From positions 7,130,001 to 7,194,000 of the forward strand of contig OX327702.1 in the NCBI GenBank assembly GCA_946807835.1: 64,000 nucleotides of DNA. Reading direction: 5' to 3'. How positions within the stretch are numbered: the first letter of the stretch is position 1; every line of letters starts with the position of its first letter. This stretch comes from Ailanthus altissimus (taxonomy: Eukaryota; Streptophyta; Magnoliopsida; Sapindales; Simaroubaceae). Positions 58,798 through 64,000 of this stretch are shown here, in pieces. Both the position numbers and the translations under genes were made by a program. The notes below the pieces were generated by a model, which saw nothing but the letters and a program-made list of their open reading frames with translations, had not been told where the DNA came from and searched no databases.

Positions 58798-59658
58798 TTA
58801 TAAACTAATAGTTGTGTGGGCACATGTAAAATGTACAACTAGTTGTTCAGTATTCTTACCATTAATAGTGACTAGAGGCTCTGCGTTGTCGTAACTATCA
58901 TTATAGGCAAATACAGCATCTACTTTTTTCTTTGGATAGTCTTTTATGAAGTGCCCCTCTTTCTTGCAACAATAACACTTCCTAGGAGTCATGGACTTCA
59001 ATCTTAAGTCTGTTTTCCTTCCATCTCTATATGAGCGCCTTCCTCTTACAGATAAGCTTTCTATTTTTCCCTCGATCTGCTTTCCTAATAACTTTAAGTA
59101 TAATGATGATTTCACATTGCTCATTGTTTATCTCTCTCTGCTGCAAAGAAGTATATCAACAAAGCTCTCATAACTCTTAGGGAGTGAACTCAGTAGGATA
59201 ATCACCATATCTTCATCTTCTATTTTGATGTTGATAGACTCAACATCAAGAATGATCTTATTGAAGGCATCAATATAATCTTTCATCGATGTCTCCTTTA
59301 TCATGAATAACTGATACAACTTTTTTTTTATATACAATATGTTGGCAACGACTTCCGCATATAAAGAGAATCAAGTTTCTTTCAAAGATCAATCACCGTC
59401 GTCTCAACTGCTATATCCCTCAGTACTCATCGCTTAATGACAAAAAAATTATACTGTGAGCTCTTTCTTAAATGTCCCTTCTTTCTGCTTCAGCCTTAAA
59501 TGACTCTGACATTTTTTTTCTTCACTAGATGGAGTTTTAGTCTCCTTTAATGCCAAGCATAACTATTGACTCACCAACAACGCTTTAACATTTATCTTTC
59601 ACAGATTGAAGTCATTCATCCTGTTGAATTTCTCTATCTCATACTTGGGTGTGGCCAT
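58798..59658 (-). pseudogene. Copia gag (element in copy C)
   Basis: ATG at 59658 just inside the PBS: MATPKYEIEKFNRMNDFN, the usual opening of Tork-type gag. Then comes LFMIKETSMKDYIDAFNKII (59337-59128) and a zinc knuckle at 58989-58948 that reads CYCCKKEGHFIKDY, its final Cys changed to Tyr. There are several frame breaks. Confidence 0.8.
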
Positions 59659-59689
59659 GTCTGCTTCATACCAAGCTCTGATACCAGTT

Positions 59690-60367
59690 TGTTGAAGTGA
59701 AAGTAATCAGGCAAGCAAATATCCCAAGTACTATAATACAGAAACAAGCAATTAAGAAACTAGATAGAGAAAGATAAAAGAACAACACACAATTTGCATG
59801 GTTCGACAACTTGCCTATGTCCACAGCGTATAAGATAACACTTTCTTATTATTGAATCATAAGGCACTCACAAAAGTATGTCTTTTAAAGGAAAGATTTA
59901 CAAAGAAATCACCCTTTCTTGTAACCAAAGAGTTTTCTCTCACTAAGAATAACAAAGAACACTTAGATCACTTAAATATCACAAAGATGTCACTAAAATG
60001 TATTTACAAGCCAATAGAGGGCATTTATATAGGTTTTGGGACGATCTAGGTTAACCCTAAACATGTGGGAGTCATTTTAGGGAGTCCTAAAACAAATGAG
60101 AGACGGAACAAATCAGAAAACTCTTTTTTCCGCACCGGGGACCATTGCACTGGATGGCCGCGCTTGGCGCTATGGCATTGAGCACCTGGCACCGCAACGC
60201 TCATGTACTGTCTGGGGCACTGCGGTGCCCATAACTTGGCGCCTATGCTTGGGTAGCCACTTTCGATTTTTTATTCCTTTCGCGTCCGTCTGCGATCTTT
60301 GTGCACCCAACGCACTTGACTTGCTCTCTAAATTATATCTCAATAATTTTTAATTAATTTTCTTACA
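59690..60367 (-). repeat. 5' LTR of the copia element in copy C
   Basis: 678 bp, TGTTGAAGTG to TCTTACA in the plus view, with the PBS on its left side. It contains a GC-rich block (~60135-60300) that stands out from the AT-rich surroundings. Confidence 0.85.
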
Positions 60368-60513
60368 ATATATAAAAAAAATTTGAAATAGAATATCTAC
60401 TAAGAGTAGGCGATAGCACAAACCCAATGCCTCTATTGCCGCCGGTGTCTAGAGCCGTCATACCTTTGAGTGACCATCTTTTTGTCTCCACAAACCCGCT
60501 CTGCTTCTGCCAT

Positions 60514-62837
60514 GATTATTTTGTTTCAATGTTGTTAAATTGCTTGACTACTTTAATCACGTCAAGGATAACCAATAATTGTAATAAAAAAAAGAGTGAT
60601 AATATAATAATAAAGATTCAAGCTTGTCAAATAAAAGCAAATCGCAAATCACAAACCAAGAAAAGGAATCAAAAGACCGGTCTTTCTTCATCGGGGCGAT
60701 AACAAGTTACGAAAAAAAAACAAGGATGATGTTTTTTTTTTGTTGCGTTGCTTCAGTCAGTTAAGATTCTTTTTCAATAATAAAAAGGATTTTGAAATTT
60801 TAATCAGGCAAATTTTTCCTGTAACAGATATAATGTTGTGTTTGACGAAATTCGTGTTTGATTTTATGAAGTAATGTTAAACCTATTTGGAATTTTTAAA
60901 AAAATATTTAAAAAGTGATTTAAGTTTTTAATGATTCCACTCGGAATGCGGCTCGATATATAGGAGTCATAAGCGTACTTCTCTCCGCAAATCTTTAATT
61001 TTTTTATTAGGACAAGACCTTTTCCCAATAATATTAACTCTCCCATAAATTCTCTCCTTAGTAAAGATTTAATCATTCATCTTCAAATTTATGATCTATT
61101 TTTTCAACGAATCTCCTTCCTTTTTTGTTTTTGGTTAGGATACTTCCAAAAACATATTCAGTAGAAACGGGATAGGACTTATAACTTAGAAGGTTAGAGC
61201 ATGTGGCTACGAATTATGGTGTTGGGGTTTAAATCTTTCCTCGATCACAACCAGCCAAAAAGGAAAGAATTCTTTTCTCTTACGGGTAAGAAAATCATGA
61301 TCAGAATTGTAGATCCAAAACTATAAAATTTAAGTGTGGATCTTTTGACAGAATGGAATAGCCTTATTTTTTTTTAAATTATTATTAATGGTAAATAAAA
61401 ATATAATATTTCACTCAATTAAAATTATTTTAAAATTATTCAAAATAAAATATTTCACATAATTTAAATTTAAATTAAATTTAAAATAATAATAATTAAT
61501 GTAATTAAAATTAAAATTAAAATTTAATTTTTTTATTTTTCTTAAAATTAATTTTGAAATTCTTGACCTAACCCGTCTTAAATCAAAACTATGTTGTTTC
61601 AATGTAAAAAAAATATATTTCGACCTAACCCAAAAAGTGTTTAGAATGGGACACTTTTTGACATCCATAGCAGGTTTAAGAATGGTTCAAAAATTTTTGA
61701 ACCCGACCCAAATTTAAAATTGCCTACTTTAGTTGGGATACAATTTTATACATCAAGTGATGTGACATCAAGTTTATTAATTATTGATTAATATTGTATA
61801 ATTACTATATTAATAAGAAGTAAAAACAATTAACAACTATTTAACAAGTGATAGTTATTGATTAATAACATATAATTTATGATACAAACTCTCTACATTA
61901 TACATATATAGTACTACTCTTTAGTTAAATGTTAAGCTATGACATTCTAACCGATATTCTGGACATATATTTGTTGTGAATGTGTAAATATATATGCATG
62001 AACTGACATACGCTTCCTATATATAGATAGGGCTATATTCATAAGAGTTAGTTCATGGCTCCAGTCTTATAGGCTTGAGATGGTGAGAGTCGTAGGCAAT
62101 ACATCGAAATTTATGAGAACCGAGTGAAAGTGCTTAGCTAGTGAGTATTAGGTGAGTCAGAGAATCCACTCCATTTATGAGAACAGAGTTAAATTATGTT
62201 ACAGGTTTGCAATGCCGAGGGATTAGGACGGGTTTATCTTGTCCTACATCCAAATTTATGATAGCATATATTCTAAAATTTGTTCTTAAGCTAGTTATGT
62301 TTTTTTCCCTCTTAAATATATACTCATAAAAGACTCAATTTTTAAATTTTCAATTGATATAATTAATTTCATAAATTATAAAACAAAAAAATGTATAACT
62401 TTATTATTATTATTTTTTTACATACAAATAAAAGAATTTAAGCAACAAACTAAAATAAGTACTTCAAAACCATTGCACTAAAGTTAGATTGCAAAAGGCT
62501 AATTGAAAAAGAAAAACTAGAATAAAAATAAGGAAAAAGAATATTTGGATCCCTAGTCTGAAGAAAGAGACATACAGACTCAATTATTTCAAAAATCGCA
62601 TTTAGACCGTTGTTAGGTAATGATTTCCTTAACTTTAACGAAAAAAGGTAAAAGGGCCAAAGTTCAATTTTAACCATATTTTGATTGAAAAAAATTAAAA
62701 TTCAATTAAATACTAGAAAAATGACTTTAACTTTTGACCTCATAAATTATTGTTTGGTTATACGCCCATTTTAGTCATTGAAAGTCTTTTGGACGCTTAT
62801 GTTATGCCATCAACACAAGTACTTCAAAGAAGAAGTT
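60514..62837. other. Upstream region of copy C and anonymous AT-rich DNA
   Basis: No gene seen. 61390-61735 is very AT-rich and shares GGGACACTTTTTG and related words with the MITE at 38178-39450, so it may be a decayed relative. A tRNA-like segment at 61185-61260 is listed separately. Confidence 0.4.
61185..61350 (+). mobile_element. Possible tRNA-derived SINE fragment
   Basis: GGTTAGAGCATGTGGCTACG followed ~20 bases later by GGGGTTTAAATC resembles the A- and B-box spacing of tRNA-derived RNA polymerase III promoters. No poly-A tail or target duplication is certain, so this is tentative. Confidence 0.3.
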
Positions 62838-64000
62838 TAATGATAGAGCCTATTGTTGCATTTTTCTTAGACATCTATATAGTTTAAAAAGTTACAAATT
62901 CTATGATCTCACTCATAATTGTAATTTTGTCTCTCAAGATACCTAATTTCATGAAAATATTTTTCCTTCCATCCAAGAAACAAATTTAACCCTAAACAAG
63001 CCTATTTTCCCATGTTCAACTACTGAACTAGATAATAGCCTTAAACCAACCTCACAAACCTAAGAAAATCATGCAACACATCATAACGACAATGTTGATG
63101 TTCCTTCATCAAACTCATCTTTATCTTGTCCACTAATATGGTGGTCCACTCATGAGTTTCATCTACCATCTTATATATCTCCAAGATTACCATTGTGAGC
63201 TTGCCACACGTGATCTATCAACACCAAAGTCTTCTTCAATCATTGTGAGTGCATCTAACTCCTTACAAAAGGTTTTATCATGATAAATTTTCCTTTTCAC
63301 ATCATCTTTTTTAGCATCCATCTTTCTATCTAGGAACCGAGAACTCTTAAGCATACAATACTTGATGTGAATAGGAGAATAATTGTGGTAGAGGAAATTA
63401 AAGTTTTGAAAACTAGTCAAACTTAGAAGGTTACAAAATTACCACTTGAAAAGAAATCTATTGGTTACATGTGGGTTTACAAGATCGTTCTATAATGCCA
63501 TCAAGCATTATAGAACATTATAAGGCTCACATTATAGTAAAGGGTATAATAAACAAGAAAAACTTGATTATCAAGAAACCTCTGCACTAATGGTTAAACT
63601 CACTATAGTACGCTGCTTATTGAGTATTTTTTTAATTAAGAATTGGCATCTTTATGAACTTAATATTAGGAATGCTTTCTTTTATAGTGATTTAGATGAA
63701 GAAGTATATATATAGCTCCCTTCAGGTTTTGAGCAGTCTAAGATAAATAATATTGTTTGTAAACTTCAAAATCCATCTATGGCCTTAAAGAAGCTAATCA
63801 TTAATTGTTTGCAAAGATTTATAAGAAGCTTTTGGTTACTAATTACCAACAATCAGAGGTTGATTACTCTTTATTCAATAAGACTACAAGTAACTCCATT
63901 ATTATCATCTTTATACATGTGGATGATATTATCATTGTAGAAGATTCAAAATTTAATGACCATTCTTTTGAATGGTTTTAAACTATGAGACCTTGGTGTC
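62838..64000 (+). pseudogene. Decayed copia integrase C-terminus and RT, runs off the right edge
   Basis: Plus-strand translation across frames gives the integrase tail (SLKSYKFYDL, then FHENIF; ~62880-62970), a Ser/Pro-rich linker, then RT: KSIGYMWVYKIV (~63460), RNLCTNG-type sequence matching QETFSPV (~63575), NWHLYELN (~63645), DLDEEVYI-APFRF (~63690-63730) and FIHVDDIIIV with VDD at ~63919. Multiple stops. The remainder lies outside the window. Confidence 0.75.

Larger units (their letters stand above)
55164..60367 (-). mobile_element. Complete copia element (Tork-like) inside intron 1 of copy C
   Basis: The LTRs are 55164-55687 (3' LTR) and 59690-60367 (5' LTR), both with TGTTGAAG...CA ends in the plus view. 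Target duplication ATATA lies at 55159-55163 and 60368-60372. A perfect Met PBS (TGGTATCAGAGC, minus strand ~59687-59676) lies inside the right LTR, so the element is transcribed leftward. The 3' LTR is ~150 bp shorter because it lacks two internal blocks of the 5' LTR. Confidence 0.9.
54890..60513 (-). pseudogene. Tropinone-reductase-like SDR gene, copy C (exons 1 and 2 only, split by a copia element)
   Basis: Exon 1 is 60513-60424 on the minus strand: it starts MAEAER and contains the RWSLKGMTAL and TGGNRGIG segments, with a frame change in an A-run between them (90 nt against 89 in copy A). Exon 2 is 55100-54890: FAIMEELVRFEAKVHIYARH, then SVCDLPFRN followed by a stop, then REKLIETISSAFDSKL. 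Exons 3-5 are missing to the left. A complete copia element (55164-60367) sits in intron 1. Copy C is more divergent than A and B are from each other, so it is an older paralogue. Confidence 0.75.

Overview
This is nuclear DNA of a flowering plant, most likely a eudicot. It is AT-rich and almost wholly built of nested LTR retrotransposons (Ty1/copia and Ty3/gypsy), with one degraded family of intron-containing host genes. There is no bacterial gene organisation, no rRNA or tRNA gene and no CRISPR array. Almost every coding stretch is broken by stops or frameshifts.

Layout. 1-2111: decayed minus-strand Ty1/copia pol (protease, integrase, RT) running off the left edge. 2112-7045: its ~2.1 kb 5' LTR, split by a 2.84 kb gypsy-type LTR (3285-6127). 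7046-9290: remains of another minus-strand copia element (leader, PBS, LTR). 9300-9727 and 21686-21900: a minus-strand gypsy gag split by a complete Athila-like element (element 1, 9733-21680, target duplication GGGTC). 23208-34815: a second, older Athila-like element (element 2, target duplication CTTAG). 35679-36183: Tat-like LTR. 38178-39450: MITE-like insertion. 39753-41384, 48824-50209 and 54890-60513: three broken paralogues (A, B, C) of a tropinone-reductase-like SDR gene, all on the minus strand. Between and within them lie a copia LTR (41754-42231), a second 2.81 kb gypsy-type LTR (42420-45233, opposite orientation to the first), a minus-strand Tat-like gypsy pol (45360-48430), a copia gag (50829-51650), a copia LTR with a 5' partial duplicate (51970-54499), and a complete copia element (55164-60367, target duplication ATATA) lodged in intron 1 of paralogue C. 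62838-64000: decayed plus-strand copia integrase/RT running off the right edge.

Main discovery. Both Athila-like elements carry, between integrase and the 3' noncoding region where some Athila relatives have an env-like ORF, two extra ORFs. The first is a ~182-codon, basic, cysteine-bearing protein that I do not recognise. The second is an intronless, full-length LONELY GUY (LOG)-type cytokinin-activating enzyme gene of exactly 654 bp in both copies. The LOG reading frame in element 1 has one internal stop and a clean TATA box about 70 bp upstream of its ATG. The two elements have different target duplications and differ in sequence throughout, so the cargo was part of a mobile ancestor and was not picked up twice. 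This looks like a retrotransposon lineage that captured a plant hormone-activation gene.
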